Positions 28,911 through 39,500 of a DNA stretch of 64,000 nucleotides are shown here, piece by piece. A program made the position numbers and the translations under genes. Each line of letters begins with the position of its first letter. Position 1 is the first letter of the stretch. Under the pieces are notes generated by a model. That model did no database searches. It was not told the DNA's origin and saw only the letters and a program-made list of their open reading frames with translations. The DNA comes from Cordylochernes scorpioides (lineage: Eukaryota > Arthropoda > Arachnida > Pseudoscorpiones > Chernetidae). The stretch spans positions 45,802,406 to 45,866,405 of the forward strand of contig CP092877.1 in assembly GCA_030710605.1 (NCBI GenBank), given 5' to 3'.

Positions 28911-29240
28911 GCACAAGGTAATAAGACCAAATCCATATAAATAAATAGTGGGTGATATTTCAGTAACAGCGTTGTTACCATCTTCAGACAAAAGTGCTAA
29001 ATGAGGTAATAAGACCAAATCTAAATAAATAGTGTGTGACATTTCAGTAACATCTTTGTTACCGAAATGTCACACATTATTTATATATATTTTTTAATTT
29101 GGTCTTATTATCTCATTAAGCACTTTTGTCTGAAGATGGTAACAATGCTGTTATCGAAACATCACACACTATTTATTTATTTGAATTTGGTCTTATTACC
29201 TTGTGTTTATAATCTATAATCCAAATTGTACCTTATCATT
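28911..29240. mobile_element. Palindromic Penelope family A mini-element, 11 bp target duplication
   Basis: AAGCTCTCTAA stands at 28900-28910 and 29241-29251. The left arm begins GCACAAGGTAATAAGACC and the right arm ends CCAAATTGTACCTTATCATT. A second partial inverted pair is nested inside (about 29005-29115, AGGTAATAAGACC / GGTCTTATTATCT). Confidence 0.8.
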
Positions 29241-29301
29241 AAGCTCTCTAATTCACTAATCTATATATAAAGCTTTCTCTCAAGTTCCTTTCTTCAAGCA
29301 T

Positions 29302-30044
29302 TATCAACAACAACAAAAAGCCTTTATTTAGGGTCACTGACCCTATACAGGATTCACCAGAGGTATGCATAAGAACAAAGCAGTGAGACAAAGGAAACAA
29401 TGATATAGACAGAAGAAAAAGAAAAAAAAAAACAAGAGAAAGAGGGAAGCAAGAAAAACAACACAGAAAGAGTAGCAGTAAGAAAGTGAGGAGTGAGTGT
29501 CACTTGGCCTTCTTCTGAGATATGGACTTGTGGAAACCATAAAACGCCATAGCAATATACTTATTCTGGGTCATATTGTCAATTATTGATGGGAGTGAAG
29601 CACAGAGTTGCCCAGTTTTGAGCATAAGGGTTCTTCTTTCAGAGCAGAGCAATCAAAATATAGTGAGTGATTTCATTTTTTAGTTTTGAATTACAGAAGG
29701 TACAAATCGGGTCCTCACCGCAGAGCATCTTGTGTGGTTTTCTCTAAAAAAACATGAAAGTATTCTAACTTGTGCGAGTAGTCTTACAACCGGAAAGGAA
29801 AATCCCCTAAAAGGTATCCCTCCGTCATGAAAGATATGTGAATGTCTTTGTAGTGAGAGTATAGCTTAGATTTATCCATTCTTGTAAGGTCGTTTTGTAT
29901 AGATTGGGTCTGCCGCTGTTTTTAAGAGCCCTGTAATCGCGCTCCTCAGCGTTTCTGGATCATCACAGGAAACAAGTGCAGGGGATCCATTATTGTTAAG
30001 CAGATTGGTGAGCTTTTTAATGAAACCGATGGGTGTGCCCGAAG
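29302..30044 (-). mobile_element. LINE 3' end, 5'-truncated, 10 bp target duplication
   Basis: CTTCAAGCAT at 29292-29301 and 30045-30054. It has the same (GTT)n tail and AAAGGCTTTTTGTT-type 3' end as the LINE at 18130. Only the 3' part after the zinc finger is present; a relic of the final ORF lies on the minus strand. Confidence 0.7.
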
Positions 30045-30221
30045 CTTCAAGCATCATCATTTTTATATAGTTGCATAGTTTTATTATTTACACATATAGT
30101 TTCATTGTCATCATTGCCACAGTACTTAGCCTCCATGTGGTAGGTCATTCTCTTAGAGTTCCTTCTTGTCCATAGGTGTGTGGTACCTGAACTTACTTTA
30201 TAAAAGATCTTTCTTGTTTCA

Positions 30222-30805
30222 CAAGGTAATAAGACTAAATACAAATAAATAAATAGTGTGTGGCGTTTCGGTAACAGCGTTGTTACCATCTTCAGACAAA
30301 AGTGCTGAATGAGAAAAAATACGGAAATATCTTTATTTACGGGGGCTGCTAACCAGAATGGATGATTTTTGAGCCCCGATGGACGCTTGAAGCGGAATAT
30401 ATACAAAGCACTATATACATTGTACTGTTGGAGGGGGATGGGTGGCCAGAGGATCATCGCCGGCTGAGGCCAGGAGAGCTGGGATGTAGAGGAGGGGGGC
30501 AGGGTGGTGATCCGCGGAGATCAGGTAGTGAATGAGAAAATATATCACAGCATGTTTTAAAAAGTTACTGTTATCACGTATGTAAACAAGATAGCAGATA
30601 AGAATAATATAGTTTTCTAAGAAACCTTGTTTTACACACTTGATAACAGTAACTATTTAAAACATTCTGTGATATTTTTTTCATTCAGCACTTTTGTCTG
30701 AAGATAGTAACAATGCTGTTACTGAAACGTCACACACTATTTATTTATTTGGATTGGTCTTATTACCTTGTTTTTAAAATATATAGGCCTAATTGTGCCT
30801 TATCA
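30222..30805. mobile_element. Palindromic Penelope family A mini-element, 14 bp target duplication
   Basis: TCTTTCTTGTTTCA flanks it at 30208-30221 and 30806-30819. The left arm has the inverted hammerhead-like core (GTGTGTGGCGTTTCGGTAAC), and the right arm has TTACTGAAACGTCACACAC. It is itself interrupted by an unrelated insertion at about 30315-30525. Confidence 0.85.
30313..30527 (-). mobile_element. G+C-rich retroposon nested in the palindrome
   Basis: GAATGAGAAAA is present on both sides (about 30306 and 30531), so this about 215 bp block was inserted. On the minus strand it ends CCCGTAAATAAAGATATTTC, like a retroelement 3' end. Family not recognised. Confidence 0.5.
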
Positions 30806-30833
30806 TCTTTCTTGTTTCATTCATTTTAGCCAA

Positions 30834-31010
30834 CTCAAGGTAATAAGACCAAATAAATAAATAGTGTGTGACGTTTCGGTAACAGCGTTACTGAAGATGG
30901 TAACAACGCTGTTACAGAAACATCACAAACTATTTATTTATTTGGATTTGGTCCTATTACCTTATGTTTATAATCTATAATCCAAATTGTGCCTCATCAT
31001 TTTAGCCCAC
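30834..31010. mobile_element. Palindromic Penelope family A mini-element, imperfect 14 bp duplication
   Basis: CATTTTAGCCAACT at the left and CATTTTAGCCCACT at the right. The arms are very short, with GACGTTTCGGTAACAGCG next to ACTGAAGATGGTAACAACGC, so it is close to two ribozyme-like cores face to face. Confidence 0.75.
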
Positions 31011-31810
31011 TGCAAAGTTGCTTTAATAGTTATTTTTTAATTGGGGCTCTTACTGGAAAGCCAAAATGATAATCATATTGTGTCATCTTGAAATGTTTGT
31101 CATCATGGAGCATCATTTCCCACTGTTCTGAGAAGTCACTTTCTCCCAATACTTCATCATCAGTATGTGTTGTCTTGATTAATTCAACATTTCCACTTTG
31201 AGACTTATTTTTTATTATCCATCTTTTTTTTTATCAAGTTTTATGCCCTTTTTAAGGGTGATAATGCTTAATTTTTTGACCTTTTATAAATGTTTTTTTT
31301 TTTTTTTTAATATAAAATTGTATATAATTTATATATGCCATGGGGGTATCCTAAATGTCAGTGTGCAGTCAAAAAATTTATACGGATGTTTCTTTTTTGA
31401 AATGAAAAATAATTATCTACTACCCTTACTGCAATGATAAAATTATGGAAGAGCTTGGCTCATCAGTGGTGAACCCTCACAGCGGTTTTGCCAATTTAAT
31501 CTACCATTATTATATTAAGTCAATAATAGTTTCAAATTCTGATAACAGATGTTAATGTATCATATTATACTTTCATTAACTTCATTAACATCCTATAATG
31601 CCATATCCCAGGGATATTTGTGTCATTGTTCAAGCAATTTTTGACTGCACCCTGATATACCTTCTGTATGTAAATAAAATTAAAACCTATATCTATGACT
31701 GCCTTTGTCTGTATATAGAAGCTCTTTTACATTTTTTTTATATTATTAGCTAGTTGTTTTAAAAAAGGCCTTTTTTGTGTGTTTTCACGAAAATGTGCCT
31801 CTCTACATAG
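31011..31810. other. Unassigned intergenic DNA
   Basis: AT-rich. A stretch at about 31430-31500 (GAGCTTGGCTCATCAGTGGT, GAACCCTCACAGCGGTTTTG) matches the middle of the palindromic repeat at 34075-34323. The rest is not recognised. Confidence 0.4.
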
Positions 31811-31823
31811 GATAAAAGCATCT

Positions 31824-32050
31824 ATAAACACAAGGTAATAAGACAAATCCAAATAAATAAATAGCGTGTGACATTTCGGTAACAGCGTTGTTACCATCTT
31901 CAGACAAAAGTGCTGAATGATTCAGATTCAGTACTTTTGTCTGAAGATGGTAACAATCCTGTTACTGAAACGTCACACACTATTTATTTATTTGGATTTG
32001 GTCTTATTACCTTGTGTTTATAATCTATAATCCAAATTGTGCCTTATTAT
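31824..32050. mobile_element. Palindromic Penelope family A mini-element, perfect 13 bp duplication
   Basis: GATAAAAGCATCT at 31811-31823 and 32051-32063. Two arms of about 100 bp, ACAAGGTAATAAGAC.. and ..TCTTATTACCTTGTG. The outer end reads CCAAATTGTGCCTTATTAT. It is one of the cleanest examples of the family. Confidence 0.88.
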
Positions 32051-32179
32051 GATAAAAGCATCTGGTAATAGGCAATAGAAAATGTTGAGGCTGCTAAGAG
32101 AAGTGGTAGTATCACACTGAAACAGATAGAATGGTGTGCTAGACTTGTTGAAACCTGGATTAGACACTTTACCTGTAAG

Positions 32180-32346
32180 TGGTATAGAGCTGTTGTTGTT
32201 TCTTATCCCTTGTGTAAAGATTACACAAATTCCATGAGTTCATGCTCCTCGAGTTGGTGGTATAGAGCTGTTGTTGTTTCTTATCCCCTTGTGTAAAGAT
32301 TACACAAATTCCATGAGTTCATGCTCCTCGAGTTGGTGGTATAGAG
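32180..32346 (+). repeat. Repeat D, tandem pair
   Basis: A unit of about 81 bp (GCTGTTGTTGTTTCTTATCC .. CATGCTCCTCGAGTTGGTGG) occurs twice in a row with few differences. Confidence 0.65.
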
Positions 32347-33436
32347 TTGATGCAATGAGTAGTTATAACACTACAATTCTATCCATAAATAGACTCAAGG
32401 GCTATTCTGGATTTACAATTGATTTTTCTACTATTAATACTTCACTATTGCAACCATCATTTCTCAAGTTTGTTCTGTAACCATTGCAGCTTTTGGCTGG
32501 CTTGCTCAATAGATCGTTGTTGTCATGTACAATGAAGAGCTTCAGATGTCTCTATGCATCACAGCAGTCACAATCTTGGTTGCTCTTCATTAGAAAATGT
32601 ATGCCGTTGCCATGTTAGTCACCTTGGAAACGACCAGAATATGGTCAAATTCCTCCCGCTCAATGGAATAGTGATGTTATTAGACAATTTCATTTTTACG
32701 AATCTATGTTATGGCTGAGTCTGTTTTTATTATGGACTGCCCCTTTTTCAGCAAGATTCACCCATAGTTGATATTTAGGATTCTTTTATATATCTATCCA
32801 AGGTTGCATGATGGATTTCATGTTAAATAAGCGTTAATGCTGCCACCATACTTGAAGTTTTGTTGAATCCAGTTTAAGAGGCACACTAGCCTTCCCTCCT
32901 ATTTACCAGGAAACACGTTGCCTTATAACTTGGCCAATCTTATATATAATTAAAATATTGTTAAAATGCCATCTCATATATATTTCTCTGGCTCTAAAAG
33001 ATCTTTTTGTGCGTCATCATGTTATATAACGTTAAAAGCTATTGCTATATAGTCCCCTTTTGTCCCTATATAGAGTAATCTAGTTGTTATAGCAGCTATT
33101 TACTGTAAGGCAGTTTTCATTGATTATTTTCAATGCCAAATCTCTAGGTTCCACTTGATACATTTGAACTTTTACACCTGTTAAAATTGTATTTTATACA
33201 TTACACTTTTTGTATAGAGTATCTTTTTAGATTTTTTTTTTTTTTTTACGATTGTATATTTTATATATACACTTATGGTCAGTGTTTTATACTTAAATAG
33301 ATATTGCTGTAGAGGGTGATTTTTTCTAAATTGTCCATTGTGGTCTGATGAGTCTGTTGATATTTATGATAATCTTTGACATACTTTCTTGTCCCATCTT
33401 CATCAATGGTATACTTGGGAATGTAGATTTCAAATG
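32347..33436. other. Unassigned intergenic DNA
   Basis: No gene, tandem repeat or terminal repeat recognised. Moderately AT-rich and without long open frames. Confidence 0.4.
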
Positions 33437-33595
33437 CAGTAGAACCTCCATGTGAGGACACCTCTCTACAAAGGACAATTTTCATCACAAAAATTACCAG
33501 TTTTACTAATTGACAACTCACCAGTAAGAAGACACATCTCCATAAAGGACACTTTAGCTCTGTAAATAAGTGTCCTTTACAGAGAGGTTCTACTG
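33437..33595. mobile_element. MITE family G
   Basis: Ends CAGTAGAACCTCCATGTGAG and CAGAGAGGTTCTACTG, right end followed by TA. Confidence 0.7.
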
Positions 33596-34074
33596 TATTT
33601 CCAATATATAACTCTTGATTCCTTATCTTTGTAATTAAGTGCCTTGAGCTTTCTTTAAAAGCAAATATCCACTTGTAAGACTTGAGTGTTCTATTTATGT
33701 ACATTTGTTGACTTCCTCCATGAGCCTGCTCTAAAAACTTATTTTTAAGAAATCTCAGCAGTATTAGAAGGAATTGGTTTCAGGGGAATAAAACCTTCCA
33801 TAAGAGACGTATCTCTAAAATAAGGTAACTCTTAGAGGTGGTCTCTTATTGGAGGTTGTTAGATTAAAGTCGGTTACTTTTTTACTTTATCTGGGTGATT
33901 GCCCAGAGAGGATGTGGAGAATTTACTGTTTTAATACGCTACTATTTTGTTGGTAAAAATTGTTTATAGCATTTTCTTTTTTATTAAAAATGCATATATT
34001 GGATCAAAATATCATTTATTTTACCAATATTTCATTTGGCTGAATGCCAACATATTAATGTGTTATGATGCATT

Positions 34075-34323
34075 AGTTCTCCATCTGTTATGAAAATTCA
34101 AAACTATTATAGACAGGTATGATTCTCTTGAAAATTAAACAATTTCTACTGTCCTTACTGCAATGGAAAAATTAATGGGAAAGCATGGCTCACAAGCGGT
34201 GAACCCTCCCAGCGGTTTCGCCAGTTTAAATCTACCATGGTAGATTAATTTTTAAAAGGATCATACGCATCTATAATAGTTTAGAATTTTCATAACAGAT
34301 GGCACGCTAATGCATCATAAAAC
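34075..34323. mobile_element. Palindromic repeat, relative of 15998-16225
   Basis: Inverted ends TTATGATGCATTAG .. CTAATGCATCATAA. CCATCTGTTATGAAAATTC and its inverted copy follow inside. The middle has AAGCGGTGAACCCTCCCAGC. Confidence 0.6.
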
Positions 34324-34340
34324 ATTAATATGTTATAATA

Positions 34341-34797
34341 CAGTTAAACCTGTCTATAGCGCCCCCTCTTGGGACTCACCAAAATAGGGTGCTATAGAGA
34401 GGGTATGCTATAGACAGGTCACTTTTAATGTAAATCGCATCGTACTATGTATTTAAAATAGGGTGCTATAGAGAGGGAGTGCTATAGACAGGTCACTTTT
34501 AATGTAAATCGCATCATACTACGTATTTAAAATCAGGCGCTATAGAGAGGGGGTGCTATAGACAGGTTACTTTTAATGTAAATCACATTGTACTACGTAT
34601 TTAAAATTGGGCACTATAGAGGAGGGGGTGCTATAGACAGGTCACTTTTAATGTAAATCTCATCATACTACGTATTTAAAATCAGGCCCTATAGAGAGGG
34701 GGTGCTATAGACAGGTTACTTTTAATGTAAATCATATCGTACTACATATTTAAAATCTGGCACTATAGAGAGGGGGCGCTATAGAAAGGTTTAACTG
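34341..34797. mobile_element. MITE family H with an internal tandem array
   Basis: Ends CAGTTAAACCTGTCTATAGC and CTATAGAAAGGTTTAACTG, flanked by TA. The interior is about five copies of a 74 bp unit (TATAGACAGGTCACTTTTAA .. GCTATAGAGAGGGGGTGC) in which the subterminal motif recurs in every unit. Confidence 0.8.
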
Positions 34798-34842
34798 TAC
34801 CTTGAAAAAGGTTGGCATTCAGCCAACTGAAATATTTCTTCA

Positions 34843-35000
34843 AATAAAAGACACTTCGGCCAGTAAATCTTTTTATTGTCTCGACGTTTCGACAAAAATC
34901 TTTGGAAGGGGACAAAAATCTCCTGACGAGGACAAAAGATTTTGTCGAGACAATAAAAAGATTAACTGGCCGAAGTGTCTTTTATTTGAAGAAATATGAA
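34843..35000. repeat. Penelope family D 3' ends, inverted pair
   Basis: Inverted arms ACACTTCGGCCAGTAAATC and GATTAACTGGCCGAAGTGTC. Toward the centre, the left arm (read on the minus strand) has GTCGAAACGTCGAGACAAT and the right arm has TCTCCTGACGAGGACAAAAG followed by TTTTGTC. Each has lost part of a CTGACGA / hairpin / GAAACGTC unit, but together they show all the parts of a hammerhead-like motif. Confidence 0.6.
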
Positions 35001-35489
35001 TGCCAGCCAGGCAGCCTCTATCTTTACGATAACTGAAATATTGGTAAAATAAATGATATTTTGATCCAATATATGCCTTTTTAATTAAAGATCTATTTAT
35101 GAATTGCTCTATTTTCAAAGCATTTTCTTTTGTCAAGACTGATGCGTCTCATATTGGAATGCCTCTCTGTATTTATACTCTATGTGAGACTTTGTTTTAA
35201 AATCTCCTGGTGCAATCTAAAATCATGACAGCTTTTTTCTATTATTGCCAAATATTTTTTTATTATTAGTTCCCCCTTTTTTATTTGTTCATTTTATATA
35301 TATTTATTATACACAAAATAATACTTTTTATTATGTTATATACTTAATAAAATTGAATGTTGAAATTGTGGTTTTCTTTTTAGTTTGGATTATACATTCA
35401 TCATTGATGATATTAATGATAATAAAATCAAATGTTGTTTCAGTATAAGTGATACCATTGGCCCTATAAAATAACAAAAGATGATACTT

Positions 35490-35625
35490 ATATAAGGTAA
35501 TAAGACCAAATAAATAGTATGTGATGTTTAAATAACAGCATTGTTACCATCTTCAGACTTGATAACAATGCTCTTACAGAAATGTCAAACACTATTTATT
35601 TATTTGGTCTTATTACCATGTAGTT
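35490..35625. mobile_element. Palindromic Penelope family A mini-element, degraded
   Basis: AAGGTAATAAGACCAAATAA at the left and TTATTTGGTCTTATTACCAT at the right, with a remnant of the core (TTACAGAAATGTCAAACAC). Confidence 0.6.
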
Positions 35626-35635
35626 CTAAAAAAAT

Positions 35636-35926
35636 GCTCAATAAAATATGCACAAATATATATACAAAAATACTTTTTTAAAAATGCGAGTGAAAGAGCA
35701 TAATACCGGCTAAAAAGAATACAAAGCAGCTGGAAGTCCAAGTAGGTATCACTGAGAGACAATGGCTAAAAAACAGGTAGAAAAGATTGGCAATACTAAT
35801 CTAAAAAAAAAAAAAACACAATATATACAAGTGATCTCTAAAAAAAAATTATTAAAATGGATGGTACTACTTTTGAGTATTTTCAGGATGGAGTCCAGAG
35901 CTTGTAGTGGATCAGAGAAATGCTGA
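35636..35926 (-). pseudogene. ASPM: Duplicated fragment of the ASPM last exon and 3' UTR
   Basis: Matches 43436-43640 at the start (AAAATATGCACAAATATATA), over the ACAATATATACAAGTGATCTC block and over the coding end (minus strand, HFSDPLQALDSILKILK). The stop codon is lost by a one-base change. A SINE begins where the match ends. It is a partial copy in the same orientation, about 7.7 kb downstream of the gene. Confidence 0.85.
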
Positions 35927-36080
35927 TGCTGCTGCACATTTGTAAGTGCAAAGTCGAACTGCTTTTCACACGTGTAGATATGTGGTGCACTTACAGTAAA
36001 AGGAGTCACCTACTTCTACCCACCGTGATTATCATGGCCTGTACCACATGTACTAGGGATATCCAAAAAAAAAAAAAACC
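35927..36080 (+). mobile_element. SINE family A, 3' half
   Basis: Begins at ACATTTGTAAGTGCAAAGTC and ends CATGTACTAGGGATATCC with a poly(A) run. Confidence 0.7.
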
Positions 36081-36135
36081 TTGTAGTTCTAATCTAGAAT
36101 CCAGATTGTACCTTATAAAGAAGAAAAAAGGCAAC

Positions 36136-36325
36136 TGAAAGTTGCTGATGGCTTGCGCCATCTATCAGAATAAATATCAACTATTCTGGTTGATTTTTAA
36201 TTATTCCAGAATTGGCAAAATACCCATTCTTGATTAAAAATCAACGAGAATAGTTGATATTTGTTCCGATAGATGGCGCAAGCCATCAGCAACTTTCAGT
36301 TGCACAATAAGGAGATGCCTTTTTT
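36136..36325. repeat. Palindrome sharing sequence with Penelope family E
   Basis: Inverted arms CAACTGAAAGTTGCTGATGG .. and .. CCATCAGCAACTTTCAGTTG enclose a second inverted pair (AAATATCAACTATTCT..). The same block lies at 15330-15440 and at 37294-37340. Confidence 0.6.
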
Positions 36326-36810
36326 CATAATTTATGCATCTTATCCCAGTACAATATCACATTTGTACTATTTTTTCACTTATAAAGATGATACCTCAAC
36401 AAGGATAGACTATGGCTGCCTAAATATGCAGAAGTCAAATTGACAGCACATTTTAAACTAAAAATTATTGGCAGATAGACTTTTTTTTTTTAGGCAACTC
36501 ATCTAAGGGAGACAACTTTTTGGCTTTCAAAATTTGAACAGGCAGCATCCCTCTCCACTATTTATAAAAATAGATTAAACTACGAGGTAATAAGACCAAA
36601 CCCAAATAAAGTGTGCAATGTTTCGGTATCTGTTGTAAATAAAATGTTTTCTTTTTTTTGATGCTCCCTAAAGTTTATAGGAGGAAGAGATGTATGTGCT
36701 ACAAGTTTTTATGTTGACACCACCTGTGTGTATGATGTAATGATAAACAATGGCTTCAGCAGTATAGCATCCCCTCCTGTTACGGAATCATCATACATTA
36801 TTTATGTATA

Positions 36811-36986
36811 CAGTAGAACCTCCCTGTAAAGGACACCTAGTTGCAGAGTCAAAGTGTCCTTTAGGGAGAGGTGTCCTCTTACCGGAGAGTTGCTGATTAA
36901 TAAAAATGGTAATTTTGCAAATGAAAACTGTCCTTTGTGGAGTGGTGTCCTCTAGCATGAGTGTCCTTTCATAGAGGTTCTACTTG
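36811..36986. mobile_element. MITE family G
   Basis: CAGTAGAACCTCCCTGTAAA .. TAGAGGTTCTACTTG, left flank TA. Confidence 0.7.
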
Positions 36987-37063
36987 TATTTAAGTTTTAT
37001 ACCTTGTGTTTCTAGTTCTGATCTATAATCCAAATTCTATTAAATAATCCCTTGTATCAATAT

Positions 37064-37272
37064 TGAGTAAAATTAATCATTCCTCCAGGGAAAAGTGTCT
37101 TTTCAAAACATTTTTATTATTCTCTAGCTTTTGGGCACGGACGCCCTTCTACAGGAGAGGCCCTTCATACCAGGTTTTCTCCTCTAGAAGGGCGTCCGTG
37201 CCCAAAAGCTAGAGAACAATAAAAATGTTTTGAAAAGACACTTTTCCCTAGAGAAATGATTAATTTTACTTA
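37064..37272. repeat. Penelope family C 3' ends, palindrome
   Basis: Near-perfect arms (AGTGTCTTTTCAAAACATTT and its inverse), about 90 bp each, around a 25 bp centre. Each arm has CTCTAGAAGGGC, a GGGC..GCCC hairpin and AAAAGCTAGAG. This has the same order as the other Penelope ends, with the ribozyme-like core degraded. Confidence 0.55.
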
Positions 37273-37680
37273 ATACCTTATTAAAATTTATTGAAAGTTA
37301 CTGATGGCTTGCGGCATCAGTTGAAATAAATATCAAATAATCATCAATTTTTGAACTATTACAGAAGAATATAGGCCAAATACTATTTATTTAGGAACAT
37401 AAGGTAACAACACCAAATAAATAAATAGTGTGTGATATTTTGGTTACCATCATCCAGTTTTACCAGTCAGTACTTTTGTCTGATGAGGACATAGATGGAA
37501 GAAGGCATTGGCAAACCACATCTGTATCAAACACTGCTGAGAAAACTATATGGACCAAATATCAGATCAAATTGGAGAATATTTGTTCATATGGTCGCAA
37601 AAACTCAACTTTATGGTCACTAACAACAACACCACGTGACTCTCTTCTTTCTACCATATGAGATCAACTAAAGAGATAGG

Positions 37681-37706
37681 GGGGTCGGTGGAAGGTTGGT
37701 CTAAAC
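37681..37706 (+). mobile_element. SINE family A, 5' tip (split by hAT)
   Basis: GGGGTCGGTGGAAGGTTGGT followed by CTAAAC; the SINE resumes at 43044. The hAT insertion lies in its tRNA-like head. Confidence 0.8.
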
Positions 37707-37782
37707 CAGGGGTGGCGAACCTTTTTATATTAGAAGGCCAATTTTCATTTTACCATTTTGAGAAGGCCGCATCCATATATAT

Positions 37783-38984
37783 ATGGATATCATGATATCT
37801 TTTGACGTAGTTAATATGTACCCAAGCCTACCACACCGTCTAATAATAGATAACACAATAGAATTTTTAGCATTAAACAATATTCCTCCACATACTTCTT
37901 CTAAAATTATTTCATTAGTTAAGCTCAGCCTACACTACAACATATTCTCCTTCAATAGTAATTTTTATTGACAAACCAAGGGCTCCCCCATGGGAAGTCC
38001 CCTCTCTTCACCTTTGGCAGAAATAGTAATGAGAAAAATAGATAAAACAATAACCAACCTTTTTCCCACAGATATCATCATCTGGCAGAGATACATAGAC
38101 GACATCTTTTGTATAGCCAACTCTACCAAAATAGATACCATTTTTACCCAACTAAAGTCCATACATAATGATATTGATTTTACCATAGAAACAGAAAACA
38201 ATAAGACCTTACCATTTCTAGATGTACTTATACTAAAAACACAAAACCAATATACAACAGAAATATACCATAAACCAAACTCCACTCCAGATTATATACA
38301 CTTTCCTCTTATTGCCCCCTCAGTCACAAGATCAACACTGTAAAAACCCTCTCAAAACGAATATATACACATTGTTCCACCCAACTCTCAAAAGATACAG
38401 AAACCCAATTTTTGATCAATAAACTCACTTCTAGTGGTTATCCGAAAAACTTTATATTAAGACATTTTCATAATCCCTCTCTTATAAGAAATAATCATGT
38501 TTATAAATCAATATGTATATTTCCCTATTCCCATAGTAGTACCAATATAGCCAGAATTTTAAGCAAATACGGTATAAGAACATATTATGAAAGCAACCCG
38601 AGTATAGCAACCATAATAAGAAACCCCATTACAAGAAACAGTATTCCTATAACAAAACTATACAATAGCAAAGCCGTATATTCCATACCATGCAACCAAT
38701 GTAATAATGTATATGTAGGCGAAACAGGCAGACATATAAAAGACAGAATAGACGAACATAGAAGAAATATTAAAAACAAAGACCCCAAATCTCTAATAGT
38801 ACAACATATTAGAAACACAGATCACGATTTCAACCTAGCAAACCCTAATATTCATTATACAAACATAAATAGTAAATACAAAAGATTAATACTGGAAGCA
38901 CTGATTTCATCAAAATATAATAGCATAAATAGACACATAGATATCCCTGAGACATATGATAGGCTGGTCCAAAAACTAAAATAG
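37783..38984 (+). pseudogene. Penelope RT/GIY-YIG ORF, 5'-truncated copy
   Basis: RT motif B (KGSPMGSPLSSPLAEIVM), catalytic YIDD (WQRYIDDIFCI) and LPFLDVLI, then CNQCNNVYVGETGRHIKDRI of the GIY-YIG endonuclease. Broken by a TGA at 37969-37971 (Arg codon in the second copy) and a one-base deletion near 38301-38303. The endonuclease motif is intact here (YVGETGR). Confidence 0.88.
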
Positions 38985-39500
38985 AATTATCCGATTTCTC
39001 TTCATCACACCACTTAACAATATTGCATATAATAATATCAACCAATTGACTAATTTACATAGCAATAATTTTTCTTAAATAATAAAATATAAAACTTCAT
39101 AAATAATCCTAAATATGCAAAAAATAGCTTATATATATATATATGTATAAATAAATATATGGCATATACTGGATATAAATTAGTCAGTTGGTATTTCTAG
39201 GGGCAACACGCCTCTCTTTATCAAGGCTTTTCTTTGATTTAAACTAAATCACGCGAGCATGTGATCCACTCACGCTATACAAGACCAAAGCGAGAAACCA
39301 TTTAAATAAAATATATATAACTGTACATACATGATTACTTGAAATTGTATCCATTATTCCTGTAGAAGGGCAGCTTGCGCCTGAAAGCTCGAATTGATTT
39401 TTCAAATAAATAAACTTATCCTTTTTGAATCTATTTGTTATTATAATTATTGAAAGGATTATTCGTCTTAAATCAAAAAGTTAATTTTTGCTCTATAAAA

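Larger units (their letters stand above)
33970..35095. repeat. Large nested palindrome
   Basis: The left arm (about 33970-34055: ATGCATATATTGGATCAAAA, TTTCATTTGGCTGAATGCC) is repeated inverted at 34805-34840 and 35030-35090 (GGCATTCAGCC, TTTTGATCCAATATATGCC). Between the arms lie a palindromic retroposon (34075-34323), a MITE (34341-34797) and a Penelope family D pair (34843-35000). Confidence 0.6.

Noticed and set aside
39355-39410. Hammerhead ribozyme between the two Penelope copies
   Set aside because: The first box is CTGTAGA rather than CTGANGA and helix I is unclear; listed only as a similar arrangement.
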